Part shown: positions 36,654-48,019 of the stretch, piece by piece
Layout: every line of letters starts with the position of its first letter
Numbering within the stretch: the first letter of the stretch is position 1
Assembly: GCA_029718625.1 (NCBI GenBank)
Contig: CM056381.1
Coordinates: forward strand, 54,740,157 to 54,804,156
Direction of reading: 5' to 3'
DNA: 64,000 bases
Source: Synaphobranchus kaupii
Lineage: Eukaryota; Chordata; Actinopteri; Anguilliformes; Synaphobranchidae
The notes under the pieces: model-generated
Seen by the model: only the letters and a program-made list of their open reading frames with translations
Database searches by the model: none
What the model was told of the DNA's origin: nothing
Program-made: the position numbers and the translations under genes

Positions 36654-37090
36654 CCCAGCTAACAAAATTAGGACCCCGGGACGTCCCCTGAACGTCTCGA
36701 AATGTCATCAGGACATCGCCTTGACATCTTTTTGTAGGGTTTTCTAAACATTACATGGCCGTCACAGAGAACGTTCCCAGGACGTTCTAGTAACCTCCTC
36801 CAGACATTCATTACCTGACCTTATATTGTAACCAATAACAGACATTGCGGGAACGTCCCTGAATGTCCCATGAATGTTATGAGCACAACATCATATCATA
36901 ACCGGATAGGGATATTGCTTGAACGTCCCCAAAAAATTCTAATTAAATGTCATATTGTAACCAAACAGTGACCTTCCTAGGACTTTAATAACGTTCCAGT
37001 AATGTTTTTATGACATCCCTAGAGAACATCACATCATAACTTTGAGGGGACTAAAATGGGACGTCCCTGGGACATCCGCTGTTTGCTGGG
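36654..37090. mobile_element. CCCAGC-ended DNA element made of degenerate GGACGTCC/GAACGTTCC repeats
   Basis: Starts CCCAGCTAACAAAATTAGG and ends TGTTTGCTGGG, short inverted ends. The interior (437 bp) is a chain of degenerate units of about 80 bp with self-complementary words such as GGACGTCCC, GAACGTTCC and GACGTTC. No coding. Superfamily not recognised. Confidence 0.7.
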
Positions 37091-37482
37091 TTTATGCTCC
37101 CTTGGTGTTCTTACCAAAGGTGGAGGTATGAAGAGGATAATTGGGAAAGACTGTCAAGACTCCAGGTGGTAAACATGTATGCAATTACATGTACTTTCCA
37201 AGGCAGATGCACTGCCATCAGACGCACATATGAGCGGAGAAGGTGTATGTATGTGATTCGGCGATATTATGACCTGTTGCCTACAGTCTGATAAATTAAT
37301 CCACAAAAAATGTCTATGTAGGTAGTACTATACACTATTCCTTACAGATTCATTAATAACATACAATTTATCTAATAGACTACTCAGACTACATAAATTA
37401 AAATGGGCTAATTATACGTATATCAATGCATTGCTCTTGTATGAAAAAGCCGTGTTGCGTGAACAGACTTACTACTACTACT
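37091..37482. other. Non-coding, nothing recognised
   Basis: About 390 bp with only short frames; it ends in a small (ACT)n run, which supplied the target site of the next LTR. Confidence 0.4.
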
Positions 37483-38331
37483 TGTCATGGTTTTTGACCC
37501 TTTTTCCCTTGCGGTCGGTTTCCTTGGTAGCCACGCGAGGGCGCTGCCCTTTTAGTGGATGTTTAATGGAGTTTCTCTCAGCATCACACCTGTGCATGGT
37601 TACCCTGGAGCTATTTAAGCCCATGTTTTCCTCCGTTCTGGGCTTCCACCACCTGTCCTGTTCGTCCTTCGGTGCCTGTCTCCATGTATGGAGCTTTGGC
37701 GATTTTGTTCGGAACTGTAGTTCTGTTTCATAAATTTGGTGCATGTCTTCCTATAGGGAAGACTGGGCGATGTTGTGGACATGTTTGTGTGTGACTGCGA
37801 GTCTGAGAGTAGCCTTGGAACGTTAGATCTCTGTTCGTTTCGCCTCCTCGTATACTATCTCGTATTATTTTGCAGTGTTTGTTGGCTGTGTGTTTTATTT
37901 GTACCATTTATGCTACTCGCCTATTCTAACGCCTCATTACTGAGGCAGGGCGTTTATTATTGCTGCCTCTTTAGTTACTTAGCTCGTAGAGGTATGGGAC
38001 CGCAGATCTCTGCTCTATTCGCCTGTAAAATGTTTCTCTCTCCTGGGAGATCGGGTGTTCACACTTTTACTGAGTTACTTAGCTCGTAGAAGTATAGGGT
38101 AGCAGTTCTTTGTTCCATTTGCTTTGTTTGGTTTTCTTACTGTGAAACCTGGCGTTTGCGCTTCTACTCATTGGCGTGTGACAGTGAGCCAGTTGGTAGC
38201 TTTGGTACGTGTGTTCCTTGACTTGTCTCCTTCCCTTAATTACGGGGTTTCCCATCCTAGTGGCCTAGTGCTTAATGAATCCCCTTGTTGCGTTTGGCCC
38301 CTCCTACTTCACACGTCACGCCACCATTACA
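37483..38331 (+). mobile_element. Solo LTR, family A, copy 1
   Basis: Starts TGTCATGGTTTTTGACCC and ends CACGCCACCATTACA. It is flanked by CTACT at 37478-37482 and 38332-38336. 849 bp. Its termini and several internal blocks (for example AGGGCGCTGCCCT, ACGTTAGATCTCTGTTCG) are shared, inverted, with 59706-61394. Contains a short internal duplication (GTTACTTAGCTCGTAGA, twice). No coding sequence; open frames are incidental. Confidence 0.93.
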
Positions 38332-38630
38332 CTACTACAGACTACTATCGGAGGCTAGCTCTGATTCGTAGCCTAATAATAATAATTCAGCAAAGAGAAA
38401 TTTGCTTTAGCTCATGAAACTGATATTTTCTACCAAAATGCATAGCATGTTAGGATCACTTCCCGCAATTGGGTCGAATTGCAATTATCTTGGGCTTGTT
38501 CGGGCAGAATCCTGCTGTGGGTGATTGAATGTTTCACCAGCCAATTTCATTATTCATTTGTTGTCGCAGTGGGCTCTGTGGGGTTATCTGTTGTTTTAGC
38601 CGAGCAGAAAAGAGAGAAATATGCAATGAA

Positions 38631-38631
<1 letters not shown>

Positions 38632-38664
<33 letters not shown>
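38632..38664. repeat. (AAT)n microsatellite
   Basis: About 11 AAT units. Confidence 0.97.
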
Positions 38665-38665
<1 letters not shown>

Positions 38666-39989
38666 TTAGTGTGGGACTTCATTATTGAATGATCTGCCCA
38701 CTCGTCAAATGGAATGTTGGCTAATTAGTTAGTAACTTATCTGCATATAGGAAGTCAGGATTTTAGCACAAGTTCATACATGTATACTGTAACAGAGCTG
38801 TTTTTAAAAAAACAAAAACAGAAGTGTAGCTTTTGAGGATGTCTTCATGTCTTCCTCCCCAGCAAACCACAGCACAGGCTGCCCCAAAATACAAATAAAC
38901 GAAACAAGAGAGAAAAAATGACAGCCACCATACACTATACACAGTAAATCATAGCCACTGAGCAGGAAAGGAGCAGTAGTGAATGTGAATAATATTTACA
39001 TTGTGCTGGTTGAAAAATTTCACTCCCACAGAATAAAAGAATCCCTGCGTCCCCCCTCAACCCTAGGCATGTAGTTTCACCCACATTTCCAACACCCTAT
39101 TTTTATTGGGTGACAACATTCATATTTGAATTTATTTTTAGAGAAAACATATGTGTGTGGTTCAAAAAGCCATTTAAATGTAGGCCAGACAGCAGAGGTA
39201 ATGCATGTGTAGAGAAGAAAAAGAGGAGAAAAAATTAAACATGGCTATATAAAAGGTGGCAATAAGACTTGCGGTTTATTGGCATAAAGTCACAATTTTC
39301 AACATGCCTCTCTTCCCGTACATTTAAATAAAAATAGTCTGCTGCAATCATTAAAAGTGCACCCTCTCACAGTGGCAAAATCATCTGTTTTCAACAATAG
39401 AACTCCAACTTCTCAACTATACTTTCCTTTTGTGTAATAACAGTCATTATCACATTTTAATCATCTTTCACCTGCCAGTGGAATCATATCTGTACTACAC
39501 ACCTGTGAATAGGTAAGTATAACCATGAAGATGATGGATGCCTTCATAAAAATTCAATCAGCATTCAAAATACAACCCTACAAAAAGTACATTTTCATTT
39601 GTCCTTACTGTAATACAACACAAAACATACATGTTTGAATCATACAATGATTCAAGCTAAAATATGTTTATTATACATGGCTTTTGTTACATGCCATTAC
39701 ATGACACTTATAATTACAATTTACAGAGATAATGAAACAGAATCAATAAAAGATGTCAAAATGGTAAAAGGCAAACAAGACACAAAAAAGGAGTATAACA
39801 AAATGTTTTTTTTAGAAACATTAAAAAAGGACAGTTAAAAAATTCAAAGGTATAAGGGACAAATGCAAATGAAACAGGTTCTACAGTCCTGGTTTTATCT
39901 GGAGTTCCAAGATTTTCTTCAGTTTTGAGTCTACTGACTAGAATATAATTAGAAACAAGGGCTTTATTGGCTAAGCATTACGGTGTGGT

Positions 39990-40250
39990 TTTGTAAGTAG
40001 GGGCTTTGAAGAATGGAGTAAAAGTAATTAATGATATCTTAAAGTCTATCCTAAAAGCAACTGGAAGCCAGTGTACAGCGGCCTCAGTGGTAATATGAAC
40101 CAGTATGTTTTGCTTTAATTAAGCTAGCAGCTAAATTTCACCAGCTGGAGATAAGGAAGGGCATGATGACTTACACAACTATACAAAGAATAGCAGTTCA
40201 ACTGAGACATAAAAGCATCAATGACAAGGATGACTTTCTCAGTATCATTT
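39990..40250 (+). repeat. Possible LINE 3' UTR-like dispersed repeat
   Basis: Phrases such as AACTGGAAGCCAGTGTACAG, CACCAGCTGGAGATAAGG and AAAGCATCAATGACAAGGAT recall a repeat widespread in fish genomes that is read as a LINE tail. It is degraded and no coding part is attached. Based on recall, so tentative. Confidence 0.4.
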
Positions 40251-40416
40251 ATGGGCAAAATTTACCTAATCCTAAATAGGTTTCTTAGGTAAAAACTTTC
40301 TGCATGTGCATGAGTTTACATTGAATGGACACAATGGGTTAAAATATTAGTTAAATTGCTGATGTACGATCAGTTTTCCACTCCAGCACACCCACCCGCT
40401 CTCTCTCTTACTCATA

Positions 40417-40463
<47 letters not shown>

Positions 40464-40475
40464 GCACACACACAC
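40417..40475. repeat. (CGCA)n/(CA)n compound microsatellite
   Basis: About nine CGCA units running into CA units. Confidence 0.96.
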
Positions 40476-41865
40476 CCTGAAGGGCCTTTGCCCAGCTGTC
40501 TCTCACATTACAGAAATGTTGGCCTTTTTTTCCATGGTCTGTAAATGAACCGAACTATGTGACATGTATGAACAAGGAGGCAGTGATGCAGCTGAAGAAA
40601 GCTGAAAGCATTAGTAATTCAGTGGGGGATGGTGGGAACATTGCTTTATGAATTAAACAAATGATTTGCCTCTAATCTAATCAAAGCATGTGCAACTAAA
40701 CACTCACTTATCCCTAACCCCCAAACCCCTGCTTTAGAAACACTCAGAGGTTTCTTTCTGCTTCTTTATGTCAGTGCGAAACTGTGGGACCTGCAGAACA
40801 ACTCATCAGAATGGGTTTCACCTAGAATATACAGGAATGACTTATTCTGTGGATTATGTCAAATAATGTATAATGTACAGTCTCTGCAGAAAGTAATGGG
40901 TGGTTTAAAATCATGATGGACAATAGGTTCATGTTTTCATAAATTGATTTTGATCACAAATATGTTTGACTGGCACATATCTGAACTCACCGCACACTTC
41001 AAAGTTGTCTAGAGCTGCTGGTATTTTTACTTGGCAGTTGACTAGGATATGATATAATGAAAAAGTCATGGATTTAATAGGAAATTGGCTTCTTTTTGTC
41101 ATGTGGCCATCACACTGTTAAGGTCAATTTACGGCCCATGAATAACACCAGCCATAGGATATTCTTAATTTCTCAATTTCTCAGAGATTTGATCTTTTCT
41201 GATTTTGAGGAGGTTTATTATCTCTGCTTGGCTGCACAAACCATTCACATAGCGGCATTATTGGGTGAGGGGCTAATATTTGCCCAAAAAGTGAGTGTAG
41301 CCATAGATGACACGATCTTGGCAAATTTTCAGTACAAATACTGAAATTATAAATGAACAGGGACAGAGTTTCCCTCTGTGTGAACTCCCCATTCTCTACC
41401 TCTGTAAGGTCTACTTCTCACACACTTTTTTTCTGTATTGACTTAACTGTCCACTGGGGACCTGAGAGACACATTAGCTTTAACTTGCCGTTTCCCTGCC
41501 TACTGACCTGAGATCAGTGTGAATACTGGTTTTAACTGTGTTTGTGTTTTTCAGCTTGCTCACCTGGGATAAGAGTACAGTGCCCCCATACCACTGTTGA
41601 TACAAATCCAACAAAAACTGCATGGCTTCTGCAGGGCTTTGCTTTTGTGCTCACAGTCACACTGCAACACTCACTCCACCCACAGGACATGTGTGTGTTA
41701 GACCTTGCTAAAAACATATTTTACAGAATTGAATGTATGTGATGAAAAAGATTTTGAAAAAGAATTTTGAAAATACAGTTTGGTCTTAAGGAGATATTTG
41801 AAAGTATATCAATAACTTTTTGAATATTTCCGATAAAAAGCTTTAGTTTCAGCTGGTGCGTTGGA

Positions 41866-41958
41866 AAATAGTACAACAGTATTTTACTTTCAAATACAAA
41901 TCTTTGAATGCTCTAGTACAACAATTATTTTACTTTCAAATACAAATCTTTGAATGCT
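41866..41958. repeat. Two-copy direct repeat, ~46 bp
   Basis: AGTACAACA(G/A)TATTTTACTTTCAAATACAAATCTTTGAATGCTC, allowing small differences, occurs twice in tandem; the copies are nearly identical, which implies a recent duplication. Confidence 0.85.
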
Positions 41959-42555
41959 CATTTATTTCAATGTGTGTGTGTTTGTGTGTGTATGTGCGGG
42001 TGTGCATGCATGTGTGTGTGTGTCTGTGGGCATAGAGAGAGATTTTCTTGTTCTTTAAAGATTCTTTTTTTCTTTATAAAAACCTTTGTGGCAGACATGG
42101 CCATTTTGGTTCAATGGCTGAGGTTTACAGAACCCACAAATGCCATTTGTGCCTCTAAAAAAAATGTGCAAGATGGAACCATTGTTCTCGTTAAATTAAT
42201 TCAGAGTGAGAATTTGCTATTTTGTTCTGTTGTAACTGGTATTGAAATGGAACAAAATTTATTCCATAAAGATCTTCAGCTTGTATGTCTTGCCTCTGTT
42301 CAGTGAGGATTGAATTTATGCTGGCAGGAGAGAAAAACAAAAACACAGAAAATGACTTTGTTTTTCTATGGACAAACAAGTAAAAAAGCAGCAAAAAGTC
42401 CAAAATAGAAAGTGAGGATATTCACTAAATGCACACAGTTCTGTCTGTAATAAACAGTAGATCAGTCAGGCAGGAACCAGGATAAACGGTGAATGGTGAT
42501 TTAATTCAACTTCACTGCCCAAAGCTCCCTGTTGCCAATATCATAGTTCCTCTAT

Positions 42556-43350
42556 GCAGGTGATAGACATCTAGAGAAGAAGGCAGAGTGGTGTAGTTTC
42601 CGATTCTTTGCCATCCTCTGTGATAGCACTGCTTTAACACTGATATCAGAGGCATCCACCTCAACTATGAAAGGCAGCATGGGATCGGGATGTATCAAGA
42701 GAGGAGAGGAGGTGCTTGAGTCCTTGGAATACCCTTGCTGCCTCGAAAGTTCAAGAGAACCGGGTGGGAGAACCTTTGGGCAGAGCAGTAAGCAGGGCAG
42801 CTATGGAACTACGTATGTGAATCCAAGGAACCTTTGTACTGGTTTCACTGAGGTGGGCTGTGGCTAATCTATAAACATTCTGATATTCTTGGGGTTTATC
42901 TGGCTTCCAGATGGGGAGATAATGTAGCCCAAGTAGGCAACTTGGGAGGTATGTTTTATGTAGAGTTGGTTATGTAATTGTCTCCGTAATACCCGCCTAA
43001 CATGTTGGACATGCTCTTCAGGGAACTAGAAAAAATGAGAATGTCTTCGAGATAGACAAAAACAAAATAGTTTAGCATGTCCCTGAGTACATTGTTGGTA
43101 AGGCCGAACAGTATGCTGAGGTGATTGTAATGATCATTAAAAGCTGTCTTCCACTCATCTCGCTCTCAAATGCGAACCAGGTTGCAAGCATTGTGAAGGC
43201 CCAGCTTCGTAAGTATAGTGATGCTGTGCAACTCTTCATAGGCTGAGGACATCAGAGGGAGAGGGTAGTGGCTTGATGTTGATCTTGTTTAGTCCACAGT
43301 AGTCAATGCCGGGTCTGAGGGTTCTGTCCTTCCCCACAAAGAAACTAGCA
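42556..43350 (-). mobile_element. Gypsy pol fragment (RT to RNase H), decayed
   Basis: Minus-strand readings in several frames include FFVGKDRTLRPGIDYCGLNK (about 43340-43285), a decayed YLEDILIFS box (YLDD with E, about 43055), PTSVKPVQRFLGF (about 42850) and [12 protein letters not shown] followed by AVLSQ (about 42680-42620). Its relatives are the Gypsy elements whose fragment lies at 4035-4680. No frame longer than about 60 codons remains and no LTR was identified. Confidence 0.8.
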
Positions 43351-43819
43351 CATGATCTAAAAATCTAAACTAGATTAAATAATTTTATTAAATGAAAAAC
43401 AGTCAATTAGAATAATCATACAAAATCATACATTCACGAAGGAATGTAGGCTGACTACTTATAATTTACAAAAGGGAAGACATTAAACCAAGCATTAATT
43501 AGAAAATACCAGAAAAGAGAGAGCTAAGCCAGAAATTGCTAATATTATTTACCCTCCAGGAACAGGAATGAAAGGAACTACCACCACAAAAACAAAAAGG
43601 ATGACTTCTTCTCCAAACAAACTCCAAAACTGACTAACTTATTTATTTCCGCACACTCATAAATACCTCCACAGGAAGAGCATCCCTGTCCTGATTGGGT
43701 TAAGGTGTGGGGGAGGGGGGGGGGAGGGGTCATTTATGACAAAGACTGGCTTATCTTTGATGGGGGTAAGTGAGTGAGTGAGAGAGAGACAGAGAGTGTA
43801 CTTTACTTATATCTAAACT
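43351..43819. other. Non-coding, nothing recognised
   Basis: AT-rich with a G-run near 43710-43730. Possibly LTR or flank of the Gypsy fragment to the left; no termini seen. Confidence 0.4.
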
Positions 43820-43839
43820 TTAACCCTCTATTGCATGGT

Positions 43840-43855
43840 GTTGCCATATGGCAAC
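43840..43855. repeat. Perfect 16-bp palindrome GTTGCCATATGGCAAC, copy 1
   Basis: Identical to 44189-44204 and 46681-46696. It starts 17 bp inside the left terminus of the piggyBac element. Possible transposase- or host-factor-binding site; function is inference. Confidence 0.97.
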
Positions 43856-44188
43856 AATTACTTTATCTCAATTTTACTAAAAGTCTGTAATATAAAATCA
43901 ATTTTTTACTGTTTAGTTGTGAAAAGGGGGGCTTTTACTTTGAAGGACAAATAATTGATGACGTCACATGACCAGGAAATCCTGTTTGCACTCCTGTTTT
44001 CCATGGAATCATGATGCGGAGAAGGTCATGATCTGAGGGCTCCCAAAGTTGACCAATTCTTCAATATTTAGGCAAAATTCCTTCAAGAAAAAAATTGAAA
44101 TACTATCTGGGCTAAGTTAACTTTTAATTTTCATCATTAAAACCAGTTTAGATGTGATAAGTTTTTTGTAAAATGCTAAAATGAATTT

Positions 44189-44204
44189 GTTGCCATATGG
44201 CAAC
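44189..44204. repeat. Perfect 16-bp palindrome GTTGCCATATGGCAAC, copy 2
   Basis: About 200 bp before the transposase ATG, where it could also influence the element's promoter. Confidence 0.97.
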
Positions 44205-44399
44205 TATATGCGAATATGGAAGTGATCTGTGTGCATTCAACCTATTGGACTGTAATTGACTTACATAGCACTCGGCTACTCTGAGACTATGTTTACAACT
44301 TTTGCTTACATTTAAAAGGGAAAAAACATTTTTATTTATATTTTGTCATTTCAGAAATTTTGTAACTGTAAAGTATTATCTGGATTTCATCCATAGAAC

Positions 44400-44622
44400 A
44401 TGCAAGCCAGCTTCGTCTATGGGAGAGGGAAAGAGAACAGGGCAGAGTTAGCTCTTCCACCAGAGGAGAGTGAGGATGAGCTAGTGGACAGTGATGAGGA
44501 CAACAATGTTGATGTGAACCTGGATGAGAGCAGTGACAGTTCAGAGTCAGAGTCAGGCACAGATACAGAAGCAGAACCAGAGGGAACAGGTAGAGGTATT
44601 AGATAGTTCATCCTCTAAGGGG

Positions 44623-44661
<39 letters not shown>

Positions 44662-46351
44662 ACGAGTGAGTTTCTGTGCATGAGGAGTTAGATCGACAAA
44701 AACAAAAAGAAATGTTTCAAATAGTGGCTTTCCATCGTAGTTATTTACAATGTGAGTCCTTATTCTAAATTTCACCAGGTGGACCAGTGAGGGATGACGT
44801 ACCAGAGTTCCATAAGGTGAAAAACCTGAAGTGGCAGACAAAGAAAACAACTCCACCAGTGCCACAATGGAAAGGTTCTCTCCCAGAGTCAATTGGAGTA
44901 TTAGAACCAGTAGATTACTTTCGCCGCCTTTCCGCAGAGAAGTAATAGAAGATGTCGTCAGGCAAACTAATCTGTATGCTTTACAGTGCGATGTCACTAG
45001 ACCCCTCAATGTTACTGTTGCAGAAATGGAGCAGTTCATTGGAGTGTGCTTCTACATGTCTGTCCATGGCTTGCCAAAAACCAGGTTTAACTGGAACCCC
45101 AAAACGAGGGTGGAGATGGTCGCAAGCACCATGACTGTGAATCGATGGGAAAACATCAGAAGACATCTCCACTTCGCAGACAACAACCAGGTGCCAGGGG
45201 GAGACAAGTTATTCAAGGTGAGACCTCTCCTCAACTTCCTCAATGACAGCTTCAGCAGCATCCCTATGGATGAAATGCTCTGCGTCGATGAGCAGATGGT
45301 GCCCTTCAAGGGGAGGAGCCAACTGAAGCAGTACATACCTATGAAGCCGAAGCGCTGGGGCTACAACATAGCCTAGCAGACCAACATGGCATTGTGTACA
45401 ACTTTGACGTGTACACAGGGTCCATTCAACCCCAACCTGGATTCCCTGACATTGGTGCCAGCGGGAAACATTGTGCTACAGTTGGAATCAGCTATCCCAA
45501 CCAACATTTCGCACAAACTGTTCTTTGACAACTGGTTCTGCAGTGTGGACCTGCAGGTACTCCTGGAGAAGGAGAAGATCCATAGTGTCGGAACTGTGAG
45601 ACAGAACCGTCTTGCAGGCTGCACATTTATGGACGATGGTGCCATGAAGGCAAAAGGACGGGGAACACACCAAGAGAAGATGACCACTCACAATGGTGTG
45701 AACCTATGGGCCATCAAGTGGTTTGACAACCATCCCGTTACCCTCCTGAGCACATTTGTTGCAGCACACCCCACCACAGAAGTGCAAAGGTGGGACAAAA
45801 AAAAGAAAGAGATGGTCCGTGTCTCACGCCCCAACATTGTGTCAGTGTACAATAAGAGCATGGGGGGAGTGGATCTTCTGGATTCTTTGATAGCCCTCTA
45901 CCACACCAAGATCAGGTCCAAGAAATGGTACCATCGCATTGTCTTCCATATGCTGGACCTGACCCTGGTAGAGGCATGGCTCCTCTACCGAAGAGACTGC
46001 CAGTCCCAGATCCCAGAGAATGACCAACTCCCACTGTTGGACTTCAAAATCCAAGTGGCCTCCTGCTTATGCATGGAGAACAAGGTGTCCAACAAAAGAA
46101 AGGGGAGACCTTCACAAGTTGTTGTCATGGGGAAAAAGAAAAGAGGGCGCCACAGCTTTGTGCCACCTGATCCGGTCAGAAGGGACAACACAGACCACTG
46201 GCCCTTGCAAGCAAACGACAAGGGGAGATGTAAAATGCCGGGATGCAAAGGCATTGTGAGAAGCAGGTGCTCCAAGTGTGCCGTGTTCCTTCACCCGAGA
46301 GAGGAACTGCTTCTTCGACTTCCACAAGGGGGTGAAATTGGGTCAGAATGA
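44400..46351 (+). pseudogene. piggyBac (PGBD4-like) transposase, one intron, frameshifted
   Basis: Exon 1 (44400-44589) encodes a highly acidic N-terminus with the stretch EDELVDSDEDNNVDVNLDES. A phase-1 intron (44590-44778; CAG|GTAGAG donor, TTCACCAG acceptor) joins it to exon 2 (G-GPVRDDVPEFHKV). The DDE_Tnp_1_7 domain is readable: WNPKTRVEMVASTMTVNRWE, MLCVDEQMVPFKGR (first Asp), SHKLFFDNWFCS (second Asp), YNKSMGGVDLLDSL (third Asp). The C-terminus has the Cys-rich CKMPGCKGIVRSRCSKCAVF. Frame is lost near 44930, near 45370 (with a TAG at 45374) and near 45465, so no active enzyme is made. The residues of the catalytic triad themselves survive. Confidence 0.93.
44622..44660. repeat. (GT)n in the transposase intron
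   Basis: A GT tract of about 39 bp, with one interruption, inside the 189-bp intron. Confidence 0.95.
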
Positions 46352-46680
46352 AGAATGTAATGTGAATTTGATTGAAAAACATGTTGATGAATGAAATGAA
46401 ATGAATGATATTGAATGTGAATGATTACATGAAATTAAATAGGAAATAAATTTGTTTTTGATCAAGAAAATGATGTCTTATTACAGGTGTATGTAACTAT
46501 CTTATTACGATGTTATCCATACATTCCAAATAACAATTGAAATTATATTAATTTAACTGTGTACATATTGGGTTATACATTTCACTAAGTATAAGTTGGA
46601 TTTGTTTAGTCTTGTTTTCAATAAAAGGATGTTTTTTAGAGAAAATTTAGATTTTTTGGTACTTTCAACGATTGTGCATT

Positions 46681-46696
46681 GTTGCCATATGGCAAC
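46681..46696. repeat. Perfect 16-bp palindrome GTTGCCATATGGCAAC, copy 3
   Basis: About 140 bp inside the right terminus of the piggyBac element. Confidence 0.97.
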
Positions 46697-46884
46697 AATT
46701 TACCAACTACCCCCCTTTAAAAAAAAGTAATTAGATTTTTTTCAAATATTTCCATTATTTAAGCAATTTTAAGTAATAAAAAACACATTAAAACATTTTT
46801 ATCATGGTTAAGTAATAATTCATGCAATAGAGGGATAACTATTGTTTACAGACAGATTATTTCACTTTTAATTCACTATATCAC

Positions 46885-47045
46885 AATTCCAGTGGGTTAG
46901 AAGTTTACATACACTAAGTTCACTGTGCCTTTAATTTTTTAATATTTGGTCACGTATCCTTTGCATACCATGACTTCCTGATGTCTGTGACCCAACAACA
47001 TCAAAAAACTCTTGATATCTTATTTTCTGGTACTCTTACAAGCGA
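46885..47045. mobile_element. Tc1-like remnant (salmonid Tc1/Sleeping Beauty-like end)
   Basis: The sequence CCAGTGGGTTAGAAGTTTAC ATACACTAAG resembles the terminal repeat of salmonid-type Tc1 elements. It is followed by ATATTTGGTCACGTATCC and GTGACCCAACAACATCAAAA, shared in inverse orientation with 7736-7800. No transposase remains. Confidence 0.65.
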
Positions 47046-47299
47046 TACTATAAATTATGCTGGAACAGTGAGCAGTAGCATATCTGAAAATATTTCCACT
47101 ATTATAGCTAATTAAACGTGACAAAAACATCTTATAAGCTCAAAACAAACACGTACCTTTTCACCGTCGTGTTCTCTTTTACCGATGTATTATCTGCCAT
47201 AGTTAGTGTGTGCTTTAAAATTATTAATTTTGGTAAGGTCCCGAAAATGAATGGGAGTGAATGGGGAGCCTGACAACCGGGGTGCCATTAATGGTCAGC
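47046..47299. other. Non-coding left flank of the foldback element
   Basis: No recognised feature. The site duplicated by the foldback element is at its right edge. Confidence 0.4.
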
Positions 47300-47334
47300 A
47301 AGGACAACGGTGGCCAGAGGTGCAATCCACATTT

Positions 47335-47737
47335 TATTTTTATTTTTTTATTTGTTTCTGATTTTTCCCCATTTTTCTCCCAATTTAGTAGCCAATTGAA
47401 CCCCTATTCTAATTCAATTCCCCCGTATAGCAACCGCTAGAGAATCACCGCTACACAACCCCGTCAGCCGGCGGTAGGACGGGAGGGCGCCACGTCCTCT
47501 TCAGGGCGCGACTCCTCCTAGCCCCTGACCGTGATTCCAGCTCGCCCAGGGCCGCTATGCGCGCAGCGATTCTCTCCGAGCCCCTCCCCCCACCCGGAAG
47601 CAGCCACCAATTGCTGCTCCCACAGGGCGCCGGCCATGCTCGGATCTGGCAGGACCGGGGCGCAAACCCCGATCCTCGGAGCACAACCGCACCGACTGAA
47701 AGTCGGCGCTTTTACCGCTGTACTACCGCGACGGCCC
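47335..47737 (-). mobile_element. tRNA-derived SINE (~400 bp) in the left arm
   Basis: On the minus strand it begins GGGCCGTCGCGGTAGTACAGCGG, whose GTAGTACAGCGGTAAAAGC is box A-like, with a decayed box B region (GGGGTTTGCGCCCC) after it. It ends in an A-rich tail (AAACAAATAAAAAAATAAAA). It is flanked by an exact 13-bp duplication GCAATCCACATTT (47322-47334 and 47738-47750). The body is GC-rich, unlike the surroundings. Confidence 0.93.
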
Positions 47738-47750
47738 GCAATCCACATTT

Positions 47751-48019
47751 CTAAAAAGCAATCTTTGTTTAAATAAAAATCCTCTTTTCTAAAAATAAAT
47801 CCTTGTTTCTAAATATAAATCCTCATTTCTAAAACAAAATCCTTGTTGCTAAAAGTAAATCCTTGTTTCTTAATATAAATCCTAGTTTCCAAAATAAAAT
47901 CCATAATTCTAAATAGAAATCCTCATTTCTAAAACAAAATCCTCATTTCTAAATTAAATCCTTGTTTCTAAAATGAAATCCTTATTTCTAAAAATTAATC
48001 CGCGTTTCTAAATTGAAAT
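47751..48019. repeat. Left-arm tandem array, ~20-bp unit AAATCCTTATTTCTAAAATA
   Basis: About 13 degenerate copies, inverse of the right-arm array. The array resumes for three more copies at 49989-50045 after the LTR insertion. Confidence 0.93.

Larger units (their letters stand above)
38332..42555. other. 4.2 kb of mostly unrecognised non-coding DNA
   Basis: Contains simple repeats and a tentative LINE 3' segment listed separately. Frames such as 41096-41344 and 41950-42306 have no domains. No host exon was recognised. Confidence 0.4.
43824..46834 (+). mobile_element. piggyBac-type transposon (3.0 kb)
   Basis: Left end CCCTCTATTGCAT and right end ATGCAATAGAGGG are exact 13-bp inverted repeats. 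The left flank is TTAA (43820-43823) and the right flank ATAA (46835-46838), a one-base decay of the TTAA target used by piggyBac. Contains a broken transposase gene on the plus strand and three 16-bp palindromes. Confidence 0.95.

Noticed and set aside
37431..38417. Several hydrophobic frames that looked like small membrane proteins
   Set aside because: They fall in a solo LTR defined by a CTACT duplication, and the related LTR at 59706-61394 does not preserve them.
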